Source: Prosthecobacter sp. (GTDB taxonomy: Bacteria; Verrucomicrobiota; Verrucomicrobiia; Verrucomicrobiales; Verrucomicrobiaceae). Taken from it: DNA of 34,400 nucleotides. Below the pieces are notes generated by a model. It saw only the letters and a program-made list of their open reading frames with translations. It had not been told where the DNA came from and did no database searches. Within the stretch, counting starts at the first letter, position 1; each line of letters starts with the position of its first letter. Position numbers and translations under genes: made by a program. The stretch covers positions 1 through 34,400 of the forward strand of contig NZ_JACSRD010000081.1 of assembly GCF_014879935.1 (NCBI RefSeq), read 5' to 3'. This document shows positions 6,592 through 15,176 of this stretch, one piece after another.

Positions 6592-9195
6592 ATGAAACCG
6601 GAACAAATCACCGCCTGGGCGCTCGATGAAGCCAGCGCTGAAGAACGCGAACGGCTGGAGGCCGAGCTTCGCGACGATCCCAAGGCCAAACAAACCGCCG
6701 AGGAGACCAAAGATTTCTGCCACTTCCTCCTCGCTGAACTGCGCGACGACTCGCTCGCGTTCACCGATGAGCAGCGGGAACGATTGAAGGCGCAGCCGAT
6801 GGCGCAAGCGTCCACCATGTCGCAATCAAGCGTGACGGGAGTTTCTCGTTCCAAATGGCGCACCGGGATTGCCGTCCGGCTGGCGATTGCAGCGTCGTGG
6901 GTGGCCATGGGCGGCTTTTGGACATGGTACCTGTCGGACGGGGCGAGCAAGCAACTGCTGGCTATCAACGAACCAAGGTATTCGGTCAGTTATCACGGCG
7001 TGGGCTCCTACACCGATCCGAATGCTTTACCAATGACGGGGCTGCCCGGAGGAATTCCAGTTGGCGTCTCAACGCCAGGCAGCCTGCCGGGCTTGCCATC
7101 CCTGCCTCCCTGGTATCCGGACAAGCCCAGCTTGCTCACGCGGGACTCGGGCTTGTCCACGATGACAACTGGGGATGTGGCGGAGCTGGGGAAGCTTCAG
7201 GATCAGAGGGCCTACCACCTGAGCGTTTCCGGTTCTGGGAAGGCTTCTCCGGCTTCGCAATCGTTGGCCGCCGGACGAGTGATCGCTGGAACTGAGCTGT
7301 CTCTCACCAAGGCGAACGGCGATGTCCCTCCGCCAGATCCGCTGCAGGCCCCCACCAGCGCCATGATTTTTTTGGGCAGTGCACCTGCGGCCCCCGCTTC
7401 CGCACCGATGGTGCTGAACCCACAGCCTGCGGAACCAGTGGCCAAAGGCTTGATCCTGGCGGGTTCTTCTGCTGAACTCGGCAATTACGACATGGCGATC
7501 GGCCAATATCAAGACGTGTTGCGTGCCGATCCTTACAACGCGGCCGCCCGACGGGGCCTGGAAAGCGTCGAGAAGAAGCGCATGGAGTACTTCAAAACTG
7601 CCGCTGACAGCAGCCGGTCGAAGATGCTGGCTCAGGTGGATGAAAAGTGGGAAGAAAAGGTGCCAAAGTCGGATGCTTACTACCTGGAGAAGGATCTGGC
7701 TGCCAACCGAGAGGGAGGCGTCCGGCTGCAGCTTGAGGCCCGCAGCGATGCCGAATCCTACACGCGCATCCTTGAAAACGAGCTCAAGGACGTGGCTCGG
7801 GAACCGCTTTCGACGTTCTCAATCGATGTCGATACGGCTTCGTATGCCAATGTGCGGCGGTTTTTGAACCAGAACACGATTCCCCCTGCCGATGCGGTGC
7901 GAATCGAGGAACTGATCAATTATTTCCCCACGGCGGAGGAAGGACCGGCACCGACGGCCAAGGAGCCGTTCGCCGTGCGGGTGGAAATGGCGCCTTGCCC
8001 GTGGCAGCCGGCGCATCGGCTGGCGCGCATCGCGATCAAAGGCCGCGAACTCGGCAATGAGCGCCGGAACAGCAATCTGGTGTTCCTGGTCGATGTCTCG
8101 GGCTCCATGAACGAGCCGAACAAGCTGCCGCTGGTGCAGCAGTCGCTGCGCATGCTGACGGAACAGCTTGGCGAAGAAGATCGCGTGACGATGGTCGTCT
8201 ATGCGGGCAGCAGCGGACTCGTTTTGCCTCCGACGAGTGGTGACAAGAAGAGCGAGATCATCGCCGCCATCGACAAACTGCAGGCCGGAGGCAGCACGCA
8301 TGGCAGCGCGGGCATCCAATTGGCCTACGAGCAGGCGGTGGCCGGCTTCATCAAGGAAGGTGTGAACCGCGTGATCCTGTGCACGGACGGCGATTTCAAT
8401 GTCGGCGTCAGTTCGCCGGAAGAATTGGAGAAACTCATCACGCGGAAGGCGAAGAGCGGTGTTTTCCTCAGCGTGTTAGGCTTCGGCACCGGCAATCTGA
8501 AGGATCGCACCATGGAGACTCTGGCCGACAAAGGAAACGGCAACTACGCCTACATCGACAGCCTCAGCGAGGCCCGCAAGGTGCTGGTGGAGCAGATGAG
8601 CGGCACGCTCGTGACCATCGCGAAAGACGTGAAGATCCAGGTCGAGTTCAATCCGGCCGCCGTGCGCAGCTATCGCCTCATTGGCTATGAAAACCGCCTC
8701 ATGGCGAAGGAAGACTTCAACGACGACACGAAGGACGCGGGCGAGATCGGCGCAGGACACAGCGTCGTGGCGCTATATGAGGTCGTTCCGGCGAATCTGC
8801 CTCCTGGAGCCGAACCACGGCCCGCGGTGGACAGTTTGAAGTATCAAACGCCTGCCATCGCGCCGGCACAACTGGCCGAAGCGGCGAAAAACGGCGAGAC
8901 GATGACCGTGAAGCTGCGCTACAAGGCCCCGGACAGCGATCTGAGCAAACTGATCGAGATGCCGGTGAAGGACGAAGGCAAAACACTCACGGCGAGCAGC
9001 GAGGAATACAAATTCAGCGCCGCCGTGGCTGGATTCGGCCTCCTGCTGCGTGATTCAGCCTACAAGGGCAGTTTGGGCTGGGAGACCGTGCGGAGACTCG
9101 CTCTCGATGGCAAAGGCGCGGACAAGCTGGGCTACCGCGGCGAGTTTTTGCAGCTCATCGACAAGGCGCGGGGTTTGAAGGAGACGAGGCCGTGA
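6592..9195 (+). CDS. Membrane von Willebrand factor A protein (YfbK-like) with anti-sigma-like N-terminus
   Basis: The 867-residue protein has four parts. Residues 1-70 form a helical, charged cytoplasmic segment (ITAWALDEASAEERERLEAE) like the anti-sigma region of proteins paired with ECF factors. One membrane helix lies at about 93-114. A Pro/Gly/Ser-rich linker and a TPR-like motif (AELGNYDMAIGQYQDVL) follow. From about 400 come the vWA N-terminal domain (FSIDVDTASYANVRRFL), a vWA domain with the MIDAS motif DVSGSMN (Asp501) and a DUF3520-like C-terminus. The vWA domain would bind a metal-dependent ligand on the outer side of the membrane. I chose the ATG at 6592; a TTG two codons upstream is in frame. 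The gene follows the sigma factor by 25 bases and ends just before a heptad repeat. Confidence 0.88.
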   Translation: MKPEQITAWALDEASAEERERLEAELRDDPKAKQTAEETKDFCHFLLAELRDDSLAFTDEQRERLKAQPMAQASTMSQSSVTGVSRSKWRTGIAVRLAIAASWVAMGGFWTWYLSDGASKQLLAINEPRYSVSYHGVGSYTDPNALPMTGLPGGIPVGVSTPGSLPGLPSLPPWYPDKPSLLTRDSGLSTMTTGDVAELGKLQDQRAYHLSVSGSGKASPASQSLAAGRVIAGTELSLTKANGDVPPPDPLQAPTSAMIFLGSAPAAPASAPMVLNPQPAEPVAKGLILAGSSAELGNYDMAIGQYQDVLRADPYNAAARRGLESVEKKRMEYFKTAADSSRSKMLAQVDEKWEEKVPKSDAYYLEKDLAANREGGVRLQLEARSDAESYTRILENELKDVAREPLSTFSIDVDTASYANVRRFLNQNTIPPADAVRIEELINYFPTAEEGPAPTAKEPFAVRVEMAPCPWQPAHRLARIAIKGRELGNERRNSNLVFLVDVSGSMNEPNKLPLVQQSLRMLTEQLGEEDRVTMVVYAGSSGLVLPPTSGDKKSEIIAAIDKLQAGGSTHGSAGIQLAYEQAVAGFIKEGVNRVILCTDGDFNVGVSSPEELEKLITRKAKSGVFLSVLGFGTGNLKDRTMETLADKGNGNYAYIDSLSEARKVLVEQMSGTLVTIAKDVKIQVEFNPAAVRSYRLIGYENRLMAKEDFNDDTKDAGEIGAGHSVVALYEVVPANLPPGAEPRPAVDSLKYQTPAIAPAQLAEAAKNGETMTVKLRYKAPDSDLSKLIEMPVKDEGKTLTASSEEYKFSAAVAGFGLLLRDSAYKGSLGWETVRRLALDGKGADKLGYRGEFLQLIDKARGLKETRP

Positions 9196-9198
9196 AGG

Positions 9199-9226
9199 GA
9201 ATGACGAATGACGAATGACGAATGGA
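9199..9226. repeat. Heptanucleotide tandem repeat (GAATGAC x3, plus one variant)
   Basis: Three perfect GAATGAC units at 9199-9219 are followed by GAATGGA. It begins three bases after the vWA stop codon, in the convergent gap before the PPIase gene. The same heptad occurs in inverted form at 17461-17563. Confidence 0.9.
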
Positions 9227-9283
9227 GGGTGTCTGGGATGGGTGATTCGAAACTCGCCAGGACGGTCGCCCTTCGAATGGCGA

Positions 9284-10171
9284 TCAATGGCCGCAGTTTT
9301 CGCCTTCGGGATCGGTGTCTTCGATCTTGGCAGCGGCCTTGAGCTCTTCGAGGAAGGTATTGAACTTCTTGTCGCGGTATTCCTCGATGAAGCGCTCTTT
9401 GACGGCCTCCCGGACCTCTTCGAAGGGGCGGGCGACGGACGGTTTGCGGCCGGTGACGGTGCAGATGTGGAAACCGAGCTGGGTGGTGAAGACGGGGCTG
9501 ATTTCGCCCTCGCCCATGGAAAAGGCGATGGTTTCGAACTCTTCCATGAACTCGCCACGCTTGAACCAGCCGAGATCGATCTGCTGCTGCTCGTCGGCGC
9601 GGTGTTCCTCGGCCAGTTTGGCGAAGTTGGCACCGGCGAGGAGCTCGGAGCGGAGTTCGCGCATGGTCTGGTAGATTTCCTGGCGGCTTTTGGCGCCCTG
9701 AAGGCTTTTGGTGATGTGGGCGGCGTTGATCTCCTCGTCGCTCATGTAGTGTTTGAGATTGGCCTCGTAGCAGGCCTTCAATTCCGCTTCGGTGGGCTCA
9801 GGTTCGGGTGCGTAGATGGCCTGCAGCGTCTTGTCGAGGCGTACGCCGCCGGCGACGTTTTCGCGAATGACCGCCTCGTCGCGCGAGGGCATGCCGATGT
9901 TCATGTAGAACTGTGTCTCCCCGCCGGCGTCATCGATGAGCTTTTGCAAACGGGTGGTGATCTCCTGCTCGGGGACGGTGGGGAAGCGGCGGCGGCTTTC
10001 TTGATTGAGGAGGGCGCGTGAGATGAGGTTGTCCTTGGCCATGCCACGGAACTCGGGATCGCGCTCGCAGCAGGCGACCTGCAGGGTGCGCTCGAAGTGT
10101 CCTTTGATGTGGCGGAATTCCGCCTCGATGATTTCGTCGTCGATGTGTTCGCCGTTGATGATGAGAGCCAT
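9284..10171 (-). CDS. Parvulin-type peptidyl-prolyl cis-trans isomerase
   Basis: The 295-residue protein resembles SurA/PrsA-like parvulins. The N-terminal half is helical (EFRHIKGHFERTLQ, ALLNQESRRR), like a chaperone domain. The PPIase domain lies at about 160-255, with the family's AAHITKSL strand, GANFAKLAEEHRAD, DLGWFKRGEFMEEFE and the closing GFHICTVTGRKP. The start at ATG 10171 gives the family-like MALIINGEHIDDE; 16 upstream in-frame residues are less likely. No signal peptide is seen from this start, so it may work in the cytoplasm or be exported by another route, which is odd for a SurA-like protein. It is divergent from the D,D-carboxypeptidase gene. Confidence 0.88.
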   Translation of the reverse strand: MALIINGEHIDDEIIEAEFRHIKGHFERTLQVACCERDPEFRGMAKDNLISRALLNQESRRRFPTVPEQEITTRLQKLIDDAGGETQFYMNIGMPSRDEAVIRENVAGGVRLDKTLQAIYAPEPEPTEAELKACYEANLKHYMSDEEINAAHITKSLQGAKSRQEIYQTMRELRSELLAGANFAKLAEEHRADEQQQIDLGWFKRGEFMEEFETIAFSMGEGEISPVFTTQLGFHICTVTGRKPSVARPFEEVREAVKERFIEEYRDKKFNTFLEELKAAAKIEDTDPEGENCGH

Positions 10172-10309
10172 GGTGGCGGCGATGATGGCGCGATAGGGCA
10201 GGGGTGCAAGGTTTGACAACGCGAAGCCGGTGGCCTAGTAGCAACGCACGATTCTCCGCACCCTGAGATCGGCATGAAAACTGCGGGCTGCGGCGTCGTT
10301 GCTCCTTTG

Positions 10310-11281
10310 ATGATGAAAACCATCCAGATTTTGATGACCGTCGTGGCCCTGGTGGCGCTGGCAAGCTGTGTGAACCCGCCGGTGACGCGCGCCATCCCGG
10401 TGGCGCCGAGTGCCGCGCAGTATCAACTCGCCAGCATGGCGCAGGGAGATGGCGGGCCGCAGATCGTGCCTGCCATGCTGCCGGAGCGGCCGATGCTGGT
10501 GGCGACGACCGGCCCCGCCATCCGCGCGGCGTCGTATCTGCTTCTCGATGCACGCACAGGGCAGCATCTGGCGGGGCGCAGTTTTGAGACCGCCCGCGCG
10601 GTGGCCAGCACCCAGAAGCTGGTGACGGCCCTGGTGGTGCTGGACGCGGGGAATCTGGACAAGATGGTGCGCGTGCAGGCCTCGGATGTCGCGGTGGAGC
10701 CCACGCGGCTCGGTGTGCGGCCGGGCGAGGTGTATTCACGCCGCCAACTGCTCTACGCCTTTCTCGTGAAGAGCTGCAACGACATCGCGAACGTGCTCGC
10801 GCGTGACAACGCGGGCAGCATCAGCGCGTTTGCGGCGAAGATGAACGCGAAGGCGCGGTCGCTGGGCTGCACGAACACGAACTTCCGCAATCCGCACGGT
10901 CTCACGGTCTCCGGGCAGCACTCCACCGCGCGTGACATGGCCCGTGTGGCGATGGCCGCCTATCGCAACGGAGTCATCCGTGACGCGGTGAAGAGGAAGT
11001 ATTACACCTTTCATCGTGCCGACGGCCGCAGCGTGACGCTGGAGAACACCAACGAGCTGCTCGGCCGGATGCCGGAGTGCAACGGCATGAAAACCGGCTA
11101 CACAGTCGCCAGCGGCCGGTGCCTGATCTCCAGCGCGTCAAGCGGGGGGCGCGAGGTGATCCTGGTGCAGCTCGGCACGAAGACGAAATACATCTGGGAT
11201 GACGCCCGGCTGATGATGAGCTGGGGCCTGGGCAGATTGAAGTCACGTGGCGGTGTCGCGATGGCGTGGCTGGGAAATTGA
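10310..11281 (+). CDS. Lipoprotein D-alanyl-D-alanine carboxypeptidase (peptidase S11)
   Basis: This 324-residue serine peptidase should trim the terminal D-Ala of peptidoglycan stem peptides. The active-site motifs are in the S11 order: STQK at 100-103 (nucleophile Ser100 and general base Lys103), SCN at 155-157 and KTG at 261-263. The N-terminus has a short hydrophobic stretch ending in the lipobox LASC (Cys20), so it is probably a lipoprotein anchored to a membrane rather than having the C-terminal amphipathic anchor of DacA. A second ATG directly follows the first, and a further ATG at 10274 would spoil the signal sequence. A beta-lactamase is less likely because the KTG and SxN spacing and the NPHGL segment fit S11. 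Confidence 0.93.
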   Translation: MMKTIQILMTVVALVALASCVNPPVTRAIPVAPSAAQYQLASMAQGDGGPQIVPAMLPERPMLVATTGPAIRAASYLLLDARTGQHLAGRSFETARAVASTQKLVTALVVLDAGNLDKMVRVQASDVAVEPTRLGVRPGEVYSRRQLLYAFLVKSCNDIANVLARDNAGSISAFAAKMNAKARSLGCTNTNFRNPHGLTVSGQHSTARDMARVAMAAYRNGVIRDAVKRKYYTFHRADGRSVTLENTNELLGRMPECNGMKTGYTVASGRCLISSASSGGREVILVQLGTKTKYIWDDARLMMSWGLGRLKSRGGVAMAWLGN

Positions 11282-11354
11282 GCAAGCATCAAGTTGCCAC
11301 GCTGCTTTCCAAAGGCAGAGTGTTTCCTCTTCCCCTCAACGCCCCCAGCGAAGA

Positions 11355-12548
11355 ATGCCGGTCACCACGCTTGTCTGTCCCCATTGCGAAAAAACTGTCG
11401 AAATTCAGGCTTCGTCGGTCACGCGTTCGCGCCCGTGTCCTGAATGCGGGCAGGTGGTGATGCTGCAGATGGCGGAGAAAAGCACGAAGACGAAGCGCCG
11501 TGCCCTGCTGATGGGACAAAACGAACCGCCCACTCCGGTCAGCCTGCCGCGGCCGGAGATGACGCCGTCCCACGAGCCCCAGCCGCTGCCGGGGGATGCG
11601 TTTGACCGCATGCGGATGGACCCGGAGATCCAGCAGTTCCGCAAACGGCTGCTGATCGGGGCCGGTGTTGTCGGCTTGATCGTGGTGGCGCTCGTCATCC
11701 TGAGCATCCTACGCCCGCCCCTGCCTCCCAAACGCTCCGTGGCAGCCGCCACCGTGCCCTCGGGCGAGCAGCCGACGGCGACGTCCACGCCGATGATAGC
11801 GCCAGCGGACGTCCTGCCGCCGGTGACGTCGGGGAGTCTGGTGTTCCGCCCTCCAGGCAGCAGTGACCTGAAAACAGCGACCGCTTCGGGTGGGGACGGA
11901 GATTCAAACGCCAGCCTCGCCAGGCGGGCCGCCGGTGAGGAAGTGCTGGGCCGGTTTCTGCGGGCCAAGGACTGGCGGGAGCGGGCGCTGCTGGTGCGCG
12001 ACCGGTTGCGGGTCGCCCCGCTGATGAGCATCTACTATTCGAAGAATGCCGACGGCCCGATGGAGTTCGACTCCCTGGTGGAGGCCGATGAGGCGGGAGC
12101 AGGATTCACGGAACACGTGGTGGTTTTTGAAGGTGGCGGCCGTCGTCTGGCCACGGTGGAGCATGGCCCCTCCGGCGCGCTGGTGGACTGGGAGTCCTTT
12201 GTCGGCGCGGGAGACATGGCGTGGTCGGATTTCCTTGAGGCGAAAACGGTCGCGCCCACGGTATTTCGCGTCCTGGTGTCTCCGGCGGGGCATTTCGAGA
12301 ACCAGTTTGGCAATCCTTCCGAACTGCAATGCTACAGCCTCCGTACCATCTCGGAGCCGGGAGCCAAGGTGATCTATGGCTATGCCGACAAACGCAGCCC
12401 CCTGGTGAAGGAGCTCGATTTCCTGCTGGAGCAGAGCGGTGATGCCACGGTGCCGGTCATCCTGCGCTTGAAGTTCCCGCCAGACGCGCCCGTGGACTTT
12501 CAGGTATGGATCCACCAGGTGGTGCAGAGCGGCTGGGTGGCCAAATAG
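11355..12548 (+). CDS. Zinc-ribbon single-pass membrane protein of unknown function
   Basis: The 397-residue protein begins with a four-Cys zinc ribbon (C8-P-H-C11 and C28-P-E-C31), then a Pro-rich linker, one membrane helix at about 98-119, a low-complexity Pro/Thr/Ser stretch and a folded domain of roughly 220 residues outside the membrane (from AGEEVLGRFLRAKDWRERALL to the end). I do not recognise the C-terminal domain; it has alternating beta strands (VVVFEGGGRRLATVEHG, VFRVLVSPAGHFENQF) and many conserved-looking Trp and Arg residues. The start is the ATG at 11355, which gives the zinc ribbon directly. It lies 73 bases after the carboxypeptidase gene and 114 bases before the DUF1501 gene. 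Confidence 0.8.
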   Translation: MPVTTLVCPHCEKTVEIQASSVTRSRPCPECGQVVMLQMAEKSTKTKRRALLMGQNEPPTPVSLPRPEMTPSHEPQPLPGDAFDRMRMDPEIQQFRKRLLIGAGVVGLIVVALVILSILRPPLPPKRSVAAATVPSGEQPTATSTPMIAPADVLPPVTSGSLVFRPPGSSDLKTATASGGDGDSNASLARRAAGEEVLGRFLRAKDWRERALLVRDRLRVAPLMSIYYSKNADGPMEFDSLVEADEAGAGFTEHVVVFEGGGRRLATVEHGPSGALVDWESFVGAGDMAWSDFLEAKTVAPTVFRVLVSPAGHFENQFGNPSELQCYSLRTISEPGAKVIYGYADKRSPLVKELDFLLEQSGDATVPVILRLKFPPDAPVDFQVWIHQVVQSGWVAK

Positions 12549-12662
12549 GGGACCTGGAGCGGTTCTTGCTCAGGATTCGCATCATTTTTCGCAAGATGTG
12601 CAAGAAGGCCCGCACCCTCCCGTAATTCCCCACGATTCCAGACACAACACCCCCCTCTTCCC

Positions 12663-13997
12663 ATGAAAATGCACTCTCTCTGCCAGGGTAATCACCTTGA
12701 TCTCCGTTCCGGTGTCAGCCGTCGCGATTTCCTCTACGTCGGCATGCTTGGCGGACTCGGTCTGACCCTGCCTGAAATGCTCCGTCTCCAGGCCGCTCCC
12801 TTGATGCCTGATGTGGAGACCTTCAAACCCATCGCGGACGCCGTCATTCACATCTACCTGCCCGGTGGCATGGCCCAGCATGAGTCGTGGGATCCGAAGC
12901 CGTTTGCCTCTCCCGACTACCGTGGCCCGTTCACGCCGATCAAGACCTCCATCCCCGGCGAATACGTGGGCGAGAAGTTCCAGAACATCGCCAAGATCAT
13001 GAACAAGCTCACGGTCATCCGCTCGATGACCCACGGTGAGGCGGCTCATGAGCGTGGCACGCACAACATGTTCACCGGCTACCGTCCGAGCCCGGCCATC
13101 AAGTTCCCCAGCTTCGGCTCCATCATCTCCCACGAGCAGGGCAGCCGTAACAACCTGCCGCCTTACGTGGCCGTGCCGAACGTCTTCGCCCCGGATCAGG
13201 GCACGGGTTACATGAGCAGCGCCTTCGGGCCGTTCGCCCTCGGCAGCGATCCTGCGGACAAGGGCTTCAGTGTGCGCGATCTGCTCACGCCGAAGGAAGT
13301 CGATGAGAAGCGCTTTGACCGCCGCCGCAATCTTCTTGGCGCTGTGGACGAGCACTTCAAGGCCGTGGAGAAGGCTGACTCGATCAGCGCCATGGACAGC
13401 TTCTATCAGGCCGCCTACGGCCTCATCAGCAGCCAGAAGGCCCGTGAGGCCTTCGACATCTCGAAGGAGAGCGACAAGCTGCGTGATCAATACGGCCGCA
13501 ACACCGCCGGACAGCGCTTCCTGCTGGCCCGCCGCCTTGTCGAGGCCGGTGTGCGCATGGTTTCCGTTAATTACGGCGGCTGGGACCACCACTCCAACAT
13601 CAAAGGTGCGTTCGAAGGCCAGGCTCCGAACTTCGACCAAGCCTTTGCACGCCTCATCACGGATCTCGAAGAGCGTGGCATGCTCAAGCGCACGCTCGTC
13701 ATGGTCAGCTCCGAGTTCGGCCGCACGCCGAAGATCAACGGCACCAACGGTCGTGACCACTGGCCGCGCGTGTTCTCCGTGGCCCTTGCCGGCGGTGGTG
13801 TGAAGGAAGGCTACATCCACGGTGCCTCCGACGCCCTCGGTGGCGAGCCTGATCGCGACGCGGTCGGTCCGGAGGATCTTGCCAAGACCATGTATCGCCT
13901 CCTCGGCATCAATGGCGAGAAGCGTATCGTGGCCGACGGCGTCCGCCCGATCGACATCGTCAATGGTGGCCGTATCCTCTCCGAGGTGCTCGCCTGA
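12663..13997 (+). CDS. DUF1501-family Tat-exported protein
   Basis: The 444-residue protein starts with a twin-arginine signal (SRRDFLYVG at 19-27, followed by a Gly/Leu-rich core). The body is a full DUF1501 domain, a member of the alkaline phosphatase/sulfatase-like fold: HIYLPGGMAQHESWDPKP, the MTHGEAAHERGTHNMFTGY segment with likely metal ligands, GGWDHHSNI, and the VSSEFGRTPKING...DHWP region. These proteins are very common in Planctomycetes and Verrucomicrobiota and are usually next to a DUF1549/DUF1553 cytochrome-like gene; here that partner is absent. The biochemical role is not established. The gene ends at a strong terminator and its arginine codons are often CGT, unlike several neighbours, which may mean high expression. 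Confidence 0.93.
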   Translation: MKMHSLCQGNHLDLRSGVSRRDFLYVGMLGGLGLTLPEMLRLQAAPLMPDVETFKPIADAVIHIYLPGGMAQHESWDPKPFASPDYRGPFTPIKTSIPGEYVGEKFQNIAKIMNKLTVIRSMTHGEAAHERGTHNMFTGYRPSPAIKFPSFGSIISHEQGSRNNLPPYVAVPNVFAPDQGTGYMSSAFGPFALGSDPADKGFSVRDLLTPKEVDEKRFDRRRNLLGAVDEHFKAVEKADSISAMDSFYQAAYGLISSQKAREAFDISKESDKLRDQYGRNTAGQRFLLARRLVEAGVRMVSVNYGGWDHHSNIKGAFEGQAPNFDQAFARLITDLEERGMLKRTLVMVSSEFGRTPKINGTNGRDHWPRVFSVALAGGGVKEGYIHGASDALGGEPDRDAVGPEDLAKTMYRLLGINGEKRIVADGVRPIDIVNGGRILSEVLA

Positions 13998-14022
13998 TCA
14001 CCCGATTGATCGATTCCATCTC

Positions 14023-14051
14023 AAAACCCGGGCAGCGATGCCCGGGTTTTT
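14023..14051. terminator. Bidirectional intrinsic terminator between DUF1501 and the toroid-protein gene
   Basis: A perfect 11-bp stem (AAAACCCGGGC with GCCCGGGTTTT) closes a six-base loop, AGCGAT, with five Ts on the plus strand and four on the minus strand. It sits between two convergent genes, 25 bases after the DUF1501 stop and 4 bases beyond the end of the minus-strand gene, so it can end both transcripts. Confidence 0.92.
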
Positions 14052-14055
14052 GCGT

Positions 14056-14943
14056 TCAGAGGCTCAAGTGCCCCAGCGCCAGCAGGCCGTAGTAGGTGTA
14101 CTCGCAGTCCAGCATGTCGTCGGTCCAGTTGCCATGAAAGCCACCCGTCGCGTCCCAAAGCGAGTCCACAAAATCGAGGCACGGCTCTTTCAGGCGTGAA
14201 AAATCCGCCTGCACTGCATCGAGTGCGTGCAGGGCGACCGCTGTGGAGAGCAGGTCAGGCAGTGGCGCGGCGGGGAGGGCCAGAAAGCCGCCTTGTGGCA
14301 GACATTGCTTCACCAGCCAATCGACTGCCTCCGGTGGCGGCGGCATTTCGAGATGCCGGTGCAGCGCAACCATCGCCGCCGTGGCCGTGGTGGACCCGAC
14401 AGGAATGCCCGGTTCGTTGGACCAGGCTCCGTCTTTTGTCCGGAGGCCACCCATGCACTCTGCCAGACGCCACGGCTCAGGCGGCAGCCCGCCGAGGTCC
14501 TGATAGGCGCCCCAGGCAAGCAGGCAGCCATAAGCACTGCCCTTGGTGCGCCCTGGGGCCTGATGGTAACCACCATCGGCACATCGAAACGCCTCGATGC
14601 GTCCGGCCAAAGACTCGCGTGAGGTGGTGGGGAATCCCTCCAGCCCGGCGTTGGCCCAGCAGCGCGCCAGACAGCACAGGTGCACAAAGTCCAGGCCGTC
14701 ACCATCGCCAAAACCCGTCAACCACGGCTTCACATCAGGAAGCTTCGCCGCATCCACGGACAGCGCCTGCAGGCCTTCGAGGCCAAACACCGTGTAATAC
14801 AGGTCCGGCTTGTCATCGCGATCCAGAAATCCGCCTGTGGGAGAAAGCCGTGAACGCAGGAAACCCTCGATCAACCCCGCGGACTCGCCGAGCAATTTCG
14901 GGGCAAGGCGGGCCACTTGGAGCATTTCGAGTCGGAAGGACAT
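14056..14943 (-). CDS. Prenyltransferase/squalene-oxidase repeat protein (alpha-alpha toroid)
   Basis: The 295-residue protein has repeated Gly-rich turns typical of the terpenoid-cyclase/protein-prenyltransferase toroid: PTGGFLDRD, CADGGYHQAPG, TKDGAWSNEPG, PQGGFLALP and ATGGFHGNWTD, each between helices such as CLLAWGAYQDLGG and STAVALHALDAV. It most resembles the beta subunit of Rab geranylgeranyl transferases, but a complete set of zinc ligands (Asp, Cys, His) cannot be assigned by eye, and no DXDD protonation motif of squalene-hopene cyclase is present. It has no signal peptide. The function is unknown; catalysis is not shown. It is convergent with the DUF1501 gene. Confidence 0.82.
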   Translation of the reverse strand: MSFRLEMLQVARLAPKLLGESAGLIEGFLRSRLSPTGGFLDRDDKPDLYYTVFGLEGLQALSVDAAKLPDVKPWLTGFGDGDGLDFVHLCCLARCWANAGLEGFPTTSRESLAGRIEAFRCADGGYHQAPGRTKGSAYGCLLAWGAYQDLGGLPPEPWRLAECMGGLRTKDGAWSNEPGIPVGSTTATAAMVALHRHLEMPPPPEAVDWLVKQCLPQGGFLALPAAPLPDLLSTAVALHALDAVQADFSRLKEPCLDFVDSLWDATGGFHGNWTDDMLDCEYTYYGLLALGHLSL

Positions 14944-15055
14944 GGTCAGCGACTAACTTCAACGTCGCCACGCTGCCAGAAGAAACTGATTTTCCCGCTT
15001 GAGAATTCCGCGCGTTGGTCAACACTCGCGTCCCGGTCACCCGACCCCCTACGTT

Positions 15056-15140
15056 GCTCACGTGGCGGAATTGGTAGACGCGCTAGATTCAGGTTCTAGT
15101 GAGTAACATCGTGAAGGTTCGAGTCCTTTCGTGAGCACCA
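15056..15140 (+). tRNA. tRNA-Leu, anticodon CAG
   Basis: The acceptor stem GCTCACG pairs with CGTGAGC (15130-15136), followed by A and an encoded CCA. The anticodon stem CTAGA/TCTAG holds the loop TTCAGGT with anticodon CAG at 15090-15092. A long variable arm follows, as in class II tRNAs, and the T loop reads TTCGAGT. The 85-nt length fits tRNA-Leu. It lies 36 bases before the methyltransferase gene. Confidence 0.97.
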
Positions 15141-15176
15141 TCCCCTGGCATTGCCGGGGGACCGGATTCAATCATC

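Noticed and set aside
9250-9290. Terminator between the vWA and PPIase genes
   Set aside because: A GGTCGCC/GGCGATC hairpin exists, but it has a mismatch, no T-run and overlaps the PPIase stop codon.
14990-15055. Promoter of tRNA-Leu
   Set aside because: A TTGAGA box is present, but no -10-like hexamer is at the right distance, so I could not support a call.
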